Source of the DNA: Catellatospora coxensis
GTDB lineage: Bacteria; Actinomycetota; Actinomycetes; Mycobacteriales; Micromonosporaceae
Assembly: GCF_016862635.1 (NCBI RefSeq)
Contig: NZ_BONI01000029.1
Location: 35,783 to 99,782 of the forward strand
Reading direction: 5' to 3'
Length of the DNA: 64,000 bases
Part shown: piece by piece, positions 14,795 through 23,305 of the stretch
How positions within the stretch are numbered: position 1 is the stretch's first letter
How the letters are laid out: each line of letters opens with the position of its first letter
The notes under the pieces: generated by a model
Seen by the model: the letters and a program-made list of their open reading frames with translations, nothing else
The model's database searches: none
Told to the model about the DNA's origin: nothing
Program-made: the position numbers and the translations under genes

Positions 14795-16707
14795 TCGGCC
14801 ATCACCACCCGGGCCCGGCCACGGGCCGTCTCGCGCGGGCTGGGCCGGCCGGGCTCGGACCGCCCCGGCGACGGCCCACCGGGGAACAGCGGTTTGGTCG
14901 CCGCGTACGGGTGGCCGTGGTCGTCGGGGCGGCGGCGGAACGCCAGCACGACGATGAGCAGCAGGATCGCGGTCCACAGCAGCGTCATCGGGCTGGCGTA
15001 GTGGCGCACCCGGGCCCACAGCGTGCTGGTGTCCAGCCACGCGTCGGTCTGGTTGTCGCGCACCGTGAGCCTGCCCTCGGCGCGGCCGGTGTCCACCGCG
15101 CTGGGGCCGATGCCGGTGATCGCGTTGCCGGCGGCGACCGAGCCGCCGACCGCGCCGACGAAGGTGACGCCGTGGCTGTTCGCGTCGTGGATGGTGTTGC
15201 CGCGCACCTCGGCGACGGAGTCGCGCACGTACACCCCGGTCCGGGTGCTCTCGATGAGGTTGCCGGTGATGCGGGCCCCGGCGACGCCGTCGCGGATCGC
15301 GATCGCCTGGCGGCGCTGGTCGGAGAGCCGGTTGGCGGTGAGGGTCAGGTCGCGCGTGCCGAGCCGGGCCACGATGCCCATGTCGCCGCCCTCGATCTGG
15401 TTCTCCTGGATGCTGACGTTCAGCCCGCCCAGGATCTCGAAGCCGTAGTGGCCGTTGCCGCGGGCGGTGCTGTGCGAGACCGTGTTCGCGCCGTAGCTGG
15501 CGGTGGACTGGCCGGACGCCGAGGGCCCGTCGGCCAGCGGCCGCCCGCTGAGGGTGAACCCGTTGCCGCCGTTGCGTTCGGCGGTCGTGTTGGTGATGCG
15601 GACCTGCTGGGTGGCCCGGGACAGCAGGAAGCCGTCGCCGCCGTTGTGCTGGGACACGGTGCGTTCGATGACCGCGTTGGTGGCGAAGCGGTGCAGCACC
15701 AGGCCGTGCTGCAGGCTGTCGCGCACCTTCGTGTCGGTGATCTTGATACCGTCGGCGCTGGACACGAACAGCCCGTACGCGTTGCCGACGAACTCGCTGT
15801 TGCCGATGGTCCCGGACACGTAGGACAGGCTCGGCACGGTGAACCGGCTGTCCGGGCTGGCCACCCGGCCCCCGGACGAGATGCGCACCTCGCCGGGCAG
15901 GATCCGGCCGGGCGTCGCGGCGCTCGGCCCCTCGACCGCGCCGGTGTCGGGCCGGTCGGTGCCGGTCAGGCTGACCCCGCCGGTGCGGCCACTCCAGAAC
16001 CCGAGATGCGACGCGCGGGCATGGCTCATGGCGAAGTTGCCGCCGATCGCCCGCAGGTAGGCCCGTCCGTCACGGACGTCGGTGTCGGGTTTGCCGGTAC
16101 GCGGATCCCAGCTGGTCACGCGCACCGGGGCCTGCTTGGTGCCCGCCAGGGTCAGGCCGCCGCCGAACGACACGATCGCCACGAAGCCGCTGCTGCGGCT
16201 GGCCAGGCGCAGTTCCAGGCCGCCGGGGTGGGCCAGCTTCAGCCGCGCCCCGGAGTTGAGGTAGATGTTCTCGGTCAGCAGGTACGCGCCCTGCTGCTGG
16301 CGGACGAACGTCTGCGGGGCGAGCCGCAGCAGGTCGTCGACCGTGTACGCGGCGGTGCGCGCGGTCAGCACCAGCGTGTAGCCGCCGGCGGTGTCGAGCC
16401 GGTAGGGCCGGTCCCACTTCTGCGTGGTGCTGCCCGGGGCCCGGCTGAGCAGATCACGCAGCGGGGCGACCGCGGTGACCGCCCTGACCTGGTTGAGCCA
16501 CCGGTCCTCGGCCGCCACCAGCGCGGCCTGCCGCTCGGCATCGGCCGGCGCGGCTTCGGCGGCGGCGGCGCGATGGGCCGCGGGTCGGGCCGCGGACGAG
16601 GGCGCGGCGGATGCGCCGAACGCGGCGAGCAGCACGGCGGCCGTGGCGGCACCGGCGAGCGCGGACGCGACCCGCCGAAAGGGCGCGGCTGCCCGGGGCC
16701 GGTTCAT
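14791..16707 (-). CDS. Membrane-anchored parallel beta-helix protein (epimerase/lyase-like)
   Basis: The product is 638 aa. It has an N-terminal signal or anchor (AGAATAAVLLAAFGASAA, about residues 17-34), a helical Ala-rich region, then a long parallel beta-helix (about residues 130-560) built from Asn/Gly coils such as SQHNGGDGFLLSR, TAERNGGNGFTLSG and GNGHYGFEI. A C-terminal membrane helix (LLWTAILLLIVVLAFRRR) and a basic tail follow. The architecture recalls AlgG-type mannuronan epimerases and related carbohydrate-active beta-helices. It overlaps the glycosyltransferase stop and the next beta-helix start by 4 nt each. The polymer and the reaction are unknown. Confidence 0.82.
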   Translation of the reverse strand: MNRPRAAAPFRRVASALAGAATAAVLLAAFGASAAPSSAARPAAHRAAAAEAAPADAERQAALVAAEDRWLNQVRAVTAVAPLRDLLSRAPGSTTQKWDRPYRLDTAGGYTLVLTARTAAYTVDDLLRLAPQTFVRQQQGAYLLTENIYLNSGARLKLAHPGGLELRLASRSSGFVAIVSFGGGLTLAGTKQAPVRVTSWDPRTGKPDTDVRDGRAYLRAIGGNFAMSHARASHLGFWSGRTGGVSLTGTDRPDTGAVEGPSAATPGRILPGEVRISSGGRVASPDSRFTVPSLSYVSGTIGNSEFVGNAYGLFVSSADGIKITDTKVRDSLQHGLVLHRFATNAVIERTVSQHNGGDGFLLSRATQQVRITNTTAERNGGNGFTLSGRPLADGPSASGQSTASYGANTVSHSTARGNGHYGFEILGGLNVSIQENQIEGGDMGIVARLGTRDLTLTANRLSDQRRQAIAIRDGVAGARITGNLIESTRTGVYVRDSVAEVRGNTIHDANSHGVTFVGAVGGSVAAGNAITGIGPSAVDTGRAEGRLTVRDNQTDAWLDTSTLWARVRHYASPMTLLWTAILLLIVVLAFRRRPDDHGHPYAATKPLFPGGPSPGRSEPGRPSPRETARGRARVVMAE

Positions 16708-17999
16708 GCGGCGTCCGACGAGACGGCCACGGCGCGGCGCCGGGCACGGGTGGGCGGGGACAGCGTGCTCGCGCCCTGGCCGTCGCCGCCGATCCGGTCC
16801 GCGCCGCGGGTCAGCCAGCCCTGCCGGTTCATGGTCGCGAACGCGTACAGCTTGATCGGTAGCGAGATTCCGATGACCACGGCCGCGACCAGCGGCAGCA
16901 TCAGCAGTTCCCGCGGATGGCGGCGCAGATGCGACCAGCCGCGGATGCCGCGCCCGACCAGCAGCCAGAACAGCACCACGATCGCGCCGCGCGGGCTCAG
17001 CTCCAGCCGGGACAGCAGCAGGTAGCCCAGGGCCATGCCCATGGTGACCGGCGTGAGCAGGATCTGCAGCACGGTGATCTTCGTGATCAGCGGGGTACGC
17101 CACAGCCAGCCCTTCCACAGCGCGGTCAGGTAGCAGCGGTAGGAGTTGCGGCTCCAGCGCACCCGCTGCTTGACGAAGGCCCGCAGCGTCGACGGGAACA
17201 TCGACATGGCCCGCGCCGAGGACTGGTGCACGGTGCGGTAGCCCGAGGCCAGCACCAGCCAGGTCAGCCTGCCGTCGTCCCCGGCCACGCAGCGCCGGCC
17301 GAGGAAGAACTCGTTCTCCAGGTGGTCGAGCACGGGCAGCACCACCGACCGCCGGTACGCCGCGGTGCGCCCGGACAGGCACGCCACGGCCCCGGCCCGG
17401 CCCATCGCCGGCACGTAGTCGTAGTAGCGCAGGTTGACCAGCCAGTCCGCGACCCGCCGCCAGACGCTGGTGGCGCGCTGGTGCACGTTCTGCTGGGTGC
17501 CGACGCCGCCGACGGTCGGGTCGGCGAACGGCATCTGCACCGCCGCCAGCAGCCCGCGCTGCCAGCGCGTGTCGGAGTCCACCAGCACGACGAGCTCGCC
17601 GCGGGCGGCGCGGATGCCGACACCCAGCGCCGAGCGCTTGCCCCGGTGCGTGAACGGCAGCACCCGCAGCCGCGGGTCCTCGACGTCGGCCAGCCGCCGC
17701 AGCACCTCGGTGTCGCCGACGTCGGGCACGAGCACGACCTCGTCGGGGTTCTGGGCGAGCCAGCTGCGCAGGCACTCCAGCAGGATGTCCGGATCCTCGC
17801 GGTAGGACGGCACCACCACCGACACCGACGTGCGGAAGTCGTTGAGGACCGGCCGGTCGAGCCGGGACAGCAGCACCCGGTAGAACCACAGCCCCCATAC
17901 GAACGCGCCGGCCAGGCCCAGCGGCATCAGCTCGCGCCACGAGGTCTCGGCGGCCGCGGCGACCAGCCACGACCAGACGCCGTCGATGAACCGGGACAA
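16704..17999 (-). CDS. Processive family 2 glycosyltransferase (HAS/NodC/Alg8-like)
   Basis: The product is 431 aa. It has an N-terminal membrane helix (about 27-45), the GT-A domain with VVVPSYRE, the DxD-type motif VDSDTRW near residue 140, the acceptor/catalytic GDD motif near 240 and the processivity motif KQRVRWSRNSYR near 275, then several C-terminal membrane helices. This set is typical of synthases that polymerise and export a polysaccharide, such as hyaluronan, chitin-oligosaccharide or alginate synthases. The TTG start is supported by GGAGGC upstream. It leads a coupled operon with two beta-helix proteins, which argues for an exopolysaccharide. Confidence 0.88.
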   Translation of the reverse strand: MSRFIDGVWSWLVAAAAETSWRELMPLGLAGAFVWGLWFYRVLLSRLDRPVLNDFRTSVSVVVPSYREDPDILLECLRSWLAQNPDEVVLVPDVGDTEVLRRLADVEDPRLRVLPFTHRGKRSALGVGIRAARGELVVLVDSDTRWQRGLLAAVQMPFADPTVGGVGTQQNVHQRATSVWRRVADWLVNLRYYDYVPAMGRAGAVACLSGRTAAYRRSVVLPVLDHLENEFFLGRRCVAGDDGRLTWLVLASGYRTVHQSSARAMSMFPSTLRAFVKQRVRWSRNSYRCYLTALWKGWLWRTPLITKITVLQILLTPVTMGMALGYLLLSRLELSPRGAIVVLFWLLVGRGIRGWSHLRRHPRELLMLPLVAAVVIGISLPIKLYAFATMNRQGWLTRGADRIGGDGQGASTLSPPTRARRRAVAVSSDAA

Positions 18000-18153
18000 G
18001 GGGCGCCTCCAGCGATCCGGCGGGCCGCCGCGGCCCGCTCCACCGCTGTAAACCGGCGTACGCCCGGAAACGGGCCGGGTGGCCCGGCGATTACCGGCCG
18101 GTATTAGCTCCGCATTAACCCCGCTATGGGGTGGTCTGGAGTAAATTCATGTT

Positions 18154-18885
18154 ATGACCGAACCCGCGAGGGCGCGGCATGGCGTGCCGGGCCTCGCCCT
18201 CGGTGCCGCGATGCTCGTCGCCGAACGACTCCGCAGGCTGACCGGCCCGGTCGACCCGGCCGAACAGGCCCGCATCGAAGACATGCTCACCAGCGGCGTC
18301 GAGCCCTCGCCCGCCGACGCCCGCTCGCCGGTCGCCATCGCCGTCGGCCTCACCCAGCAGAGCTACGACCTCGCCAGACGCACCGGAGCCCAGCTCGGCG
18401 AAGCCACCCGCAACCAGGCCCGCAAGCTCGCCGGAGCCACCCGCGCCGCGCTGCCGGCGAACTCCCCGATCGACACCGCCCGCGACGTCGTCACCGCCGC
18501 CGGGCTGCGCGGGCGCGACACCCTGGTCTCCAGCCGCGCCGCCGCGGCCGTCGCGCTGCGCGACACCGTCGACGAGAGCCTGACCTGGGTCGAGAAGTCG
18601 ATCGTGCCGCGCATGGTGGACAACCTGATGCCATACCTGATCAACAGCGTGGTGCCGCGGCTCGTCGAGGGCGCCATCCCCGAGATCAGGCGCAAAGTCA
18701 TCCCCGTCGTCATCGACGACATGACCCGAGACCCCCGGCTCCAGGAGCTGATCACCGAGCAGAGCCGCGGCGTGCTCGCCAGCGCCACCGACGAGCTGCG
18801 CGAGACCTCCGCGACCGCCGACGACCGGATCGAGTCGTCGTTCCGGCGGGTCTTCCACCGCCACCACGCGAACGGTGAGCGGTGA
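18154..18885 (+). CDS. Conserved actinobacterial protein of unknown function
   Basis: The product is 243 aa, Ala/Arg-rich and largely helical, with no clear membrane helix. A central block (WVEKSIVPRMVDNLMPYLIN, VVPRLVEGAIPEIRRKVIP, VVIDDMTRDPRLQELI) is repetitive in style and suggests an amphipathic membrane-associated domain. It overlaps the RDD gene by 4 nt (GTGA), so the two are probably made and act together at the membrane. No enzymatic motif is visible. A small ACCCC/GGGGT hairpin lies about 30 nt before the start. Confidence 0.7.
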   Translation: MTEPARARHGVPGLALGAAMLVAERLRRLTGPVDPAEQARIEDMLTSGVEPSPADARSPVAIAVGLTQQSYDLARRTGAQLGEATRNQARKLAGATRAALPANSPIDTARDVVTAAGLRGRDTLVSSRAAAAVALRDTVDESLTWVEKSIVPRMVDNLMPYLINSVVPRLVEGAIPEIRRKVIPVVIDDMTRDPRLQELITEQSRGVLASATDELRETSATADDRIESSFRRVFHRHHANGER

Positions 18886-19328
18886 CCGCGGCTGGCCACC
18901 ATCCACCGTACGCAGGCATGGTGTCCCGGGTCTCCGGGCTGGCCATCGACGCCGGGATGCTCGCGATCGCCTCGTCGCTGGCCGTGTCCGGCGTGCCCGC
19001 GGTCTGGTCCGCGCTGGCCGGCCAGGCCCCCGGCTGGCTCAAGGCGGCATCCGCGGTGGTCGCCGCGGTGCTGCCGGTCGTCTACTTCACCGCCTGCTGG
19101 TGGATGACCGGCCAGACCCTCGGCTCCCTGCTGTTCGGCACCGTCGTCCGCCGCACCGACGGCCGCCACGTAGGCCTCTGCCGCGCCTTCCTCCGCGCCG
19201 TCGTAGGCCTCGCCATCCCCGTCCTCTGGCTGATCGGCATGGTCGGCGTCCTGACGGACTCCAAACGCCGAGCCTGGCACGACCACCTCTTCGGCACCGT
19301 AGTCCTCTACATCGACCGCACGCCCTAA
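18882..19328 (+). CDS. RDD family membrane protein
   Basis: The product is 148 aa with four predicted membrane segments and a short N-terminal loop GHHPPYAGMVSRVSGLAIDAG, in which the R and D of the RDD motif are visible. QTLGSLLFGTVV and the C-terminal RRAWHDHLFGTVV are typical of the family, whose function is mostly unknown (some act in ion or compatible-solute transport). The GTG start overlaps the upstream stop codon by 4 nt. A direct repeat of the dispersed GGAAGGGCACC element begins 1 nt after the stop. Confidence 0.88.
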   Translation: MTAAGHHPPYAGMVSRVSGLAIDAGMLAIASSLAVSGVPAVWSALAGQAPGWLKAASAVVAAVLPVVYFTACWWMTGQTLGSLLFGTVVRRTDGRHVGLCRAFLRAVVGLAIPVLWLIGMVGVLTDSKRRAWHDHLFGTVVLYIDRTP

Positions 19329-19376
19329 GGAAGGGCACCTTCTTATCGCTATTCGTAGAGGAAGGGCACCTTCTTA
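19329..19376. repeat. GGAAGGGCACCTTCTTA direct repeat, copy 2
   Basis: The same 17-nt sequence occurs at 19329-19345 and 19360-19376. Each contains the small hairpin GAAGG-GCA-CCTTC. Here the units are in direct rather than inverted order, unlike the other copies. The remainder of the gap to 19542 shows nothing else I can support. Confidence 0.8.
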
Positions 19377-19542
19377 ACGTCGCAGCGCCGTGACCTGCGG
19401 ATTCGAGCGCCTGCCGGGCGGTGGCGTTCAGGCGGCCGGGGGCGGCGTGTTGGCCGAGGCCCAGACCGACCAGGCGGCGGACCACGCCCCGTCCGCGGAC
19501 GCGCGGACAGTTGCGGGACACCCGCGGGAGTAGGGTCGGCGG

Positions 19543-20235
19543 GTGCGTTTCCCCCTCGTAGCCGCCGGCCTGGCGACCGCGCTCACCCTCGCCGCCTGTT
19601 CCGGGCCGACGGCCGGGCCCGCCTTCGTGCCGGCCGCCGCGCCGACGGCCGTCCCGTCCACGACACCGGCGGCCTCGCCGTCACCGTCGGCCGCCGCCTC
19701 GCCGTCGGCCGCCGCCACCCACCACGTGTTCCCCGTGCTCGGCAAGAGCTCCTACGGGCGTACCCACCACGACTACCAGGCCACGGACGTGATGGCGCCG
19801 TGCGGGGCGACCGTCGTCGCGGTCACCGACGGCGTGGTGCTGGAGATCTCGCCGGTCGACCTGTACGACCCGAAGACCGACGACGGCGCGCTGCGCGGCG
19901 GCAAGTCGGTGTCGCTGCTCGGCGACGACGGCGTGCGCTACTACGGCTCGCACTTCTCCGCGATCGACGGCAAGATCCGCGCGGGCGTACGCGTGAAGGC
20001 GGGCCAGCCGCTGGGCAAGGTGGGCCGTACCGGCCTGGCCAGCGCCTGCCATCTGCACTTCGGCATGTCCCCGGAGTGTGCGAGCACCGGGGACTGGTGG
20101 ATCCGGCGCGGCGTGATCTGGCCGTGGCGCTACCTCGACGCGTGGCGCAAGGGCGCCGTCAAGTCCCCCGTCACCGAGATCGACACCTGGGAACGCAAGA
20201 ACGGCTGCTCCACCAAGCCGCCGAAGGGCGCCTGA
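19543..20235 (+). CDS. M23 family metallopeptidase lipoprotein
   Basis: The product is 230 aa. A lipoprotein signal ends in the lipobox LAAC (about residues 15-18), followed by a Pro/Ala/Ser linker. The LytM domain carries the first zinc ligands in HHDYQATDVMAP and the second pair in ACHLHFGMS. M23 enzymes cut peptide cross-bridges in peptidoglycan or, if inactive, regulate amidases; both histidine motifs are present, so activity is plausible. The protein is therefore likely anchored outside the membrane. It starts with GTG. A 57-bp palindrome follows the stop. Confidence 0.88.
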   Translation: MRFPLVAAGLATALTLAACSGPTAGPAFVPAAAPTAVPSTTPAASPSPSAAASPSAAATHHVFPVLGKSSYGRTHHDYQATDVMAPCGATVVAVTDGVVLEISPVDLYDPKTDDGALRGGKSVSLLGDDGVRYYGSHFSAIDGKIRAGVRVKAGQPLGKVGRTGLASACHLHFGMSPECASTGDWWIRRGVIWPWRYLDAWRKGAVKSPVTEIDTWERKNGCSTKPPKGA

Positions 20236-20253
20236 CGCGCCCCCCATACACAG

Positions 20254-20310
20254 ACGTTGGCCTATCTCATCGAAAATCCGAGACTCGAATTCGATGAGAT
20301 AGGCCAACGT
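20254..20310. repeat. ACGTTGGCCTATCTCATCGA palindrome, copy 1
   Basis: Perfect 21-bp arms at 20254-20274 and 20290-20310 enclose a 15-nt loop, for a total of 57 bp. It lies between the convergent M23 and MFS genes. A second 57-bp copy is at 49309-49365. Confidence 0.9.
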
Positions 20311-20330
20311 TTATGGCAAACGACGGCGCG

Positions 20331-21842
20331 TCAGCCGACGTGCACCGCGCCCTCCGCCGGCAGGTCGGACTTGCGGACCTTGATCAGTACGGTGATCACG
20401 ATCGCCGACACGACCAGCAGCCCGCCGCCCCACGCGAACGCCGTCGCGAACCCGTGCACCGCCGCCTCGGCCTGCACGAACCCGGCCACCTGCGGGTCCA
20501 TCCCCGGCTTGAGGTGCTCGGCCGCGTAGTCCGTGGTCGCGTTGAGCGCGAACGTGCTCAGCAGCGCCGCGCCCAGCGAGCCGCCCACCTGCTGGGTGGC
20601 GTTCAGCGTCGCGCTGGCCGCGCCGGCGTCGTGCTGCGGCACACCGACCAGCGCGAGGCTGGACAGCGGCACGAAGGTGAAGCCCAGGCCGAGGCCGAGC
20701 ACGATCGCGCCGGGCAGCACGTGGCTGGCGTACGACGTGGTCACGCCGATCTGGGTGAGGAACAGCATGGAGCCCGCGGCCAGCACCGCACCGGCGATCA
20801 TCAGCGGCTTCGCGCCCAGCTTGGGCAGCAGCTGGCTGGCGACACCCGCGGAGATGAACACGCCCGCCGAGATCGGCAGCGAGGCGAGACCGGCCTCGAT
20901 CGGGGTGTAGCCGAGCACGCCCTGGAAGTAGAAGGTCAGGAAGAAGAACGCGCCCATCAGGCCGGCGCCGGTCAGGGTGCTGGACAGGTACGCGCCGCCG
21001 CGGTTGCGGTCGAGCAGGATGCGCAGCGGCAGCAGCGGGTTCTTCGAGAACTTCTGGATGACGACGAACGCGACCAGCAGCAGCGCGCCGCCGATCATGT
21101 AGGCGAGCGCCTCCGGGGAGTCCCAGCCGTGCTCCGGCTCGGCCGCCTTGGTCAGGCCGTACACGAGGGAGATCAGGCCCAGGGTGACCACGATCGCGCC
21201 GGGGATGTCGTAGCGGGTGTTGCCCTCGGCCTTGCTCTCGGGCACGAACGGGATCGCCGCGGCGATGGCGATGATCGCGATCGGGATGTTGACCAGCAGG
21301 CACCAGCGCCAGTCGGCGTACTCGGTGAGCACCCCGCCCAGCAGCAGGCCGACCGCCGCGCCGCCACCGGCGATCGCGCCGTACACGGCGAACGCCTTGG
21401 CGCGCTCCTTGGCGTCGGTGAACAGCACCGTCAGCAGGGCCAGACCGGCCGGGGCGAGCAACGCGCCGAACGCGCCCTGCAGGCCGCGCGCCGCGAACAG
21501 GCTCAGGCCGTCCCAGGCCAGACCGCCCAGGGCGGACGCGGCCGCGAAGCCGATCGCGCCGGCGACGAAGGTCCGCTTGCGGCCCCAGTAGTCGGCGATG
21601 CGGCCGCCGAGCAGCAGCAGACCACCGAAGGTCAGGGTGTACGCGGTGAGCACCCACTGCCGCTCGGCGTCGGTGATGCCCAGGTCGTCCTGCATGGCGG
21701 GCAGCGCGATGTTCACGATGGTCGCGTCGAGCACCACCATGAGCTGCGCGATCGCGATGATCGTCAGCGCCAGCCAGCGCCGGGGGTTCGGGGCGGCGGC
21801 GGAGGGTTCCGCTGCCTCGGGTCGGGAGACCGTGGTGGTCAT
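20331..21842 (-). CDS. DHA2-type MFS multidrug exporter (EmrB/QacA)
   Basis: The product is 503 aa with about 14 membrane helices, the size of the DHA2 drug:H+ antiporters. The family-typical first helix motif MVVLDATIVNIALPAM, the motif-A region GGRIADYWGRKRTFV and the motif-C region GAIAGGGAAVGLLLGG are visible. It would export cationic or amphipathic drugs or an endogenous metabolite. The tetR gene lies 28 nt upstream on the same strand, so the pair forms an autoregulated operon. A palindromic repeat follows the stop. Confidence 0.93.
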   Translation of the reverse strand: MTTTVSRPEAAEPSAAAPNPRRWLALTIIAIAQLMVVLDATIVNIALPAMQDDLGITDAERQWVLTAYTLTFGGLLLLGGRIADYWGRKRTFVAGAIGFAAASALGGLAWDGLSLFAARGLQGAFGALLAPAGLALLTVLFTDAKERAKAFAVYGAIAGGGAAVGLLLGGVLTEYADWRWCLLVNIPIAIIAIAAAIPFVPESKAEGNTRYDIPGAIVVTLGLISLVYGLTKAAEPEHGWDSPEALAYMIGGALLLVAFVVIQKFSKNPLLPLRILLDRNRGGAYLSSTLTGAGLMGAFFFLTFYFQGVLGYTPIEAGLASLPISAGVFISAGVASQLLPKLGAKPLMIAGAVLAAGSMLFLTQIGVTTSYASHVLPGAIVLGLGLGFTFVPLSSLALVGVPQHDAGAASATLNATQQVGGSLGAALLSTFALNATTDYAAEHLKPGMDPQVAGFVQAEAAVHGFATAFAWGGGLLVVSAIVITVLIKVRKSDLPAEGAVHVG

Positions 21843-21870
21843 CGTGGTGCCTTTCGGTGGTGAGGGTGTT

Positions 21871-22431
21871 TCAGCGGGCCAGGACGGGCAGGAGGATCTC
21901 GTCGCAGACCCGGGCCAGGTACTCGTCGTCGAGCGCCCGGCCGTGTCCGAGGTGCCTCGCCATAAGCTGCGCCGTGACGAGGTCGGGGAAGAGGCTGTCG
22001 TAGGGCTGCGGCTTGATCTCGCCGCGCTGCACGGCCCGTTCCAGCAGCGCCTCGGTGTGCCGGTGGATCTCCGGGTACACCTGGCCGCGGACGATGCCGG
22101 CGAGCTCGGGGTTCGACTGCATCTCGAACGACAGCGCGTGGATCAGCGGGCCCTCGTCGACGACGCAGCGGGCCGCGGTGGCGAGCAGCTCGATCAGGTC
22201 GCCGCGCAGGCTGCCGGTGTCGGCCGGGGCGACGTCCTCGGTCTGCTGCTGGCGCAGCACCTGGGCGACCAGGTCGGGCTTGCCGGGCCAGTGCCGGTAC
22301 AGGGTCGCCTTGCTCATGTGGGCGCGCGCCGCGATCGCGTCCATGGTCATCTTGTCGTAGCCGACCTCGCGCAGCAGCTCGCGCACGGCGGCGCACAGGG
22401 GCGCTCCGGCGGGCACGCGGGCACGGCTCAT
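21871..22431 (-). CDS. TetR family regulator of the MFS exporter
   Basis: The product is 186 aa. The helix-turn-helix covers about residues 12-58 (LLREVGYDKMTMDAIAARAH through SKATLYRHWPGK), followed by a helical ligand domain. It is the first gene of a two-gene unit with the exporter, the usual arrangement for drug-responsive self-repression. A GAAAC/GTTTC palindrome sits 26 nt upstream of the ATG and is the likely binding site. Loss of repression on drug binding is inferred from the family. Confidence 0.9.
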   Translation of the reverse strand: MSRARVPAGAPLCAAVRELLREVGYDKMTMDAIAARAHMSKATLYRHWPGKPDLVAQVLRQQQTEDVAPADTGSLRGDLIELLATAARCVVDEGPLIHALSFEMQSNPELAGIVRGQVYPEIHRHTEALLERAVQRGEIKPQPYDSLFPDLVTAQLMARHLGHGRALDDEYLARVCDEILLPVLAR

Positions 22432-22456
22432 GACAGGCTCCGGGGGAAGGGAGATG

Positions 22457-22474
22457 CGAAACGGAACGGTTTCG
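22457..22474. promoter_or_regulatory. TetR operator upstream of tetR-MFS
   Basis: CGAAAC-GGAACG-GTTTCG is an 18-bp palindrome with 6-bp perfect arms, located 26 nt from the tetR start. A further GTTTC overlaps its right edge. Confidence 0.7.
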
Positions 22475-22606
22475 TTTCCTGACCATACGCAGCTGACCTG
22501 CTCAGGCGCGCTCCCCTGAGAGACGGATCACCCGATCGACGACGGCCTGTCGCACCGGGGGCGGCGGGGGCGAGATGATCGGTGTGGGCGATGGACGAGA
22601 TCGGAC

Positions 22607-22633
22607 CCATCCACGGGGGCCTCGGTGCCGAAT
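22607..22633 (+). promoter_or_regulatory. SigK-type autoregulatory promoter
   Basis: CCATCCA (22607-22613) and CCGAAT (22628-22633) are 14 bp apart. This matches my recollection of the mycobacterial SigK consensus closely and lies 54 bp ahead of the sigma gene, implying autoregulation. Confidence 0.65.
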
Positions 22634-22687
22634 GCTCAGTGATACGCAAGTGACGGGTGAACAGATCCACGCCGAAAGGGCGGAACT

Positions 22688-23305
22688 GTGAACGGTGACG
22701 AACAGCCGTACCAACGGCCCGACCGCCTGGCCAGCGTGCCGGACCCGGCCGCGCCCGCGGACGCCGAATCCCTGCTGCGGGCCGTGGCCCGCGGCGACGA
22801 GGCCGCCTTCACCAGGCTGTACGAGCTGGTCGCGCCGCGCGTCTACGGCCTGGCCCGCCGCGTCGTGCGTGATCCGGCGCAGGCCGAGGAGGTCGCGCAG
22901 GAGGCGCTGGTCGAGGTGTGGCGCACCGCGAGCCGCTTCGATCCGGCCCGCGGCTCGGCCACCGCCTGGGTCTTCACCATCACCCACCGGCGGGCCGTGG
23001 ACCGGGTGCGCTCCGAGCAGGCGGCGCTGGACCGGGTGCAGCGGATGGCGCCGGAGGCGACGCAGACGCCCGCCGACGAGGTGGTCGAGCAGGCCACCGC
23101 CCGGTTGCAGCGCCAGCAGGTGCGCCGGTGCATCAAGACGCTGACCGACCTGCAGCGTGAGGCGATCACCCTGGCCTACTACGGCGGTTACACCTACCAG
23201 CAGGTCGCCCAGCTGCTCGGCGCCGGGCTGCCCACCGTGAAGACCCGCATGCGCGACGGCCTGATCCGGCTGCGCGACTGCCTCGGCGTGGAGGTGTCGG
23301 CATGA
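22688..23305 (+). CDS. sigK: ECF sigma factor, SigK type
   Basis: The product is 205 aa. Region 2 is seen as ARGDEAAFTRLYELVAPRVY through GSATAWVFTITHRRAVDRV, and region 4 as DLQREAITLAYYGGYTYQQV with a final helix-turn-helix. The next gene overlaps it by 4 nt and encodes a RskA-like anti-sigma factor, then a fasciclin lipoprotein: the same set as the SigK/RskA/MPT83 module of mycobacteria. The predicted role is to direct RNA polymerase to CCGAAT-type promoters when RskA is degraded. The GTG start is adopted; no better site is nearby. Confidence 0.92.
   Translation: MNGDEQPYQRPDRLASVPDPAAPADAESLLRAVARGDEAAFTRLYELVAPRVYGLARRVVRDPAQAEEVAQEALVEVWRTASRFDPARGSATAWVFTITHRRAVDRVRSEQAALDRVQRMAPEATQTPADEVVEQATARLQRQQVRRCIKTLTDLQREAITLAYYGGYTYQQVAQLLGAGLPTVKTRMRDGLIRLRDCLGVEVSA

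Noticed and set aside
14671..17025. Plus-strand open frame of 784 codons opposite the beta-helix operon
   Set aside because: Shadow of the minus-strand genes, with Arg/Gly/Ala-rich unstructured translation and no start signals.
20313..21863. Plus-strand open frame of 516 codons opposite the MFS gene
   Set aside because: Shadow frame; Gln/Arg/Gly-rich with no recognisable domain, while the opposite strand encodes a clear 14-helix transporter.
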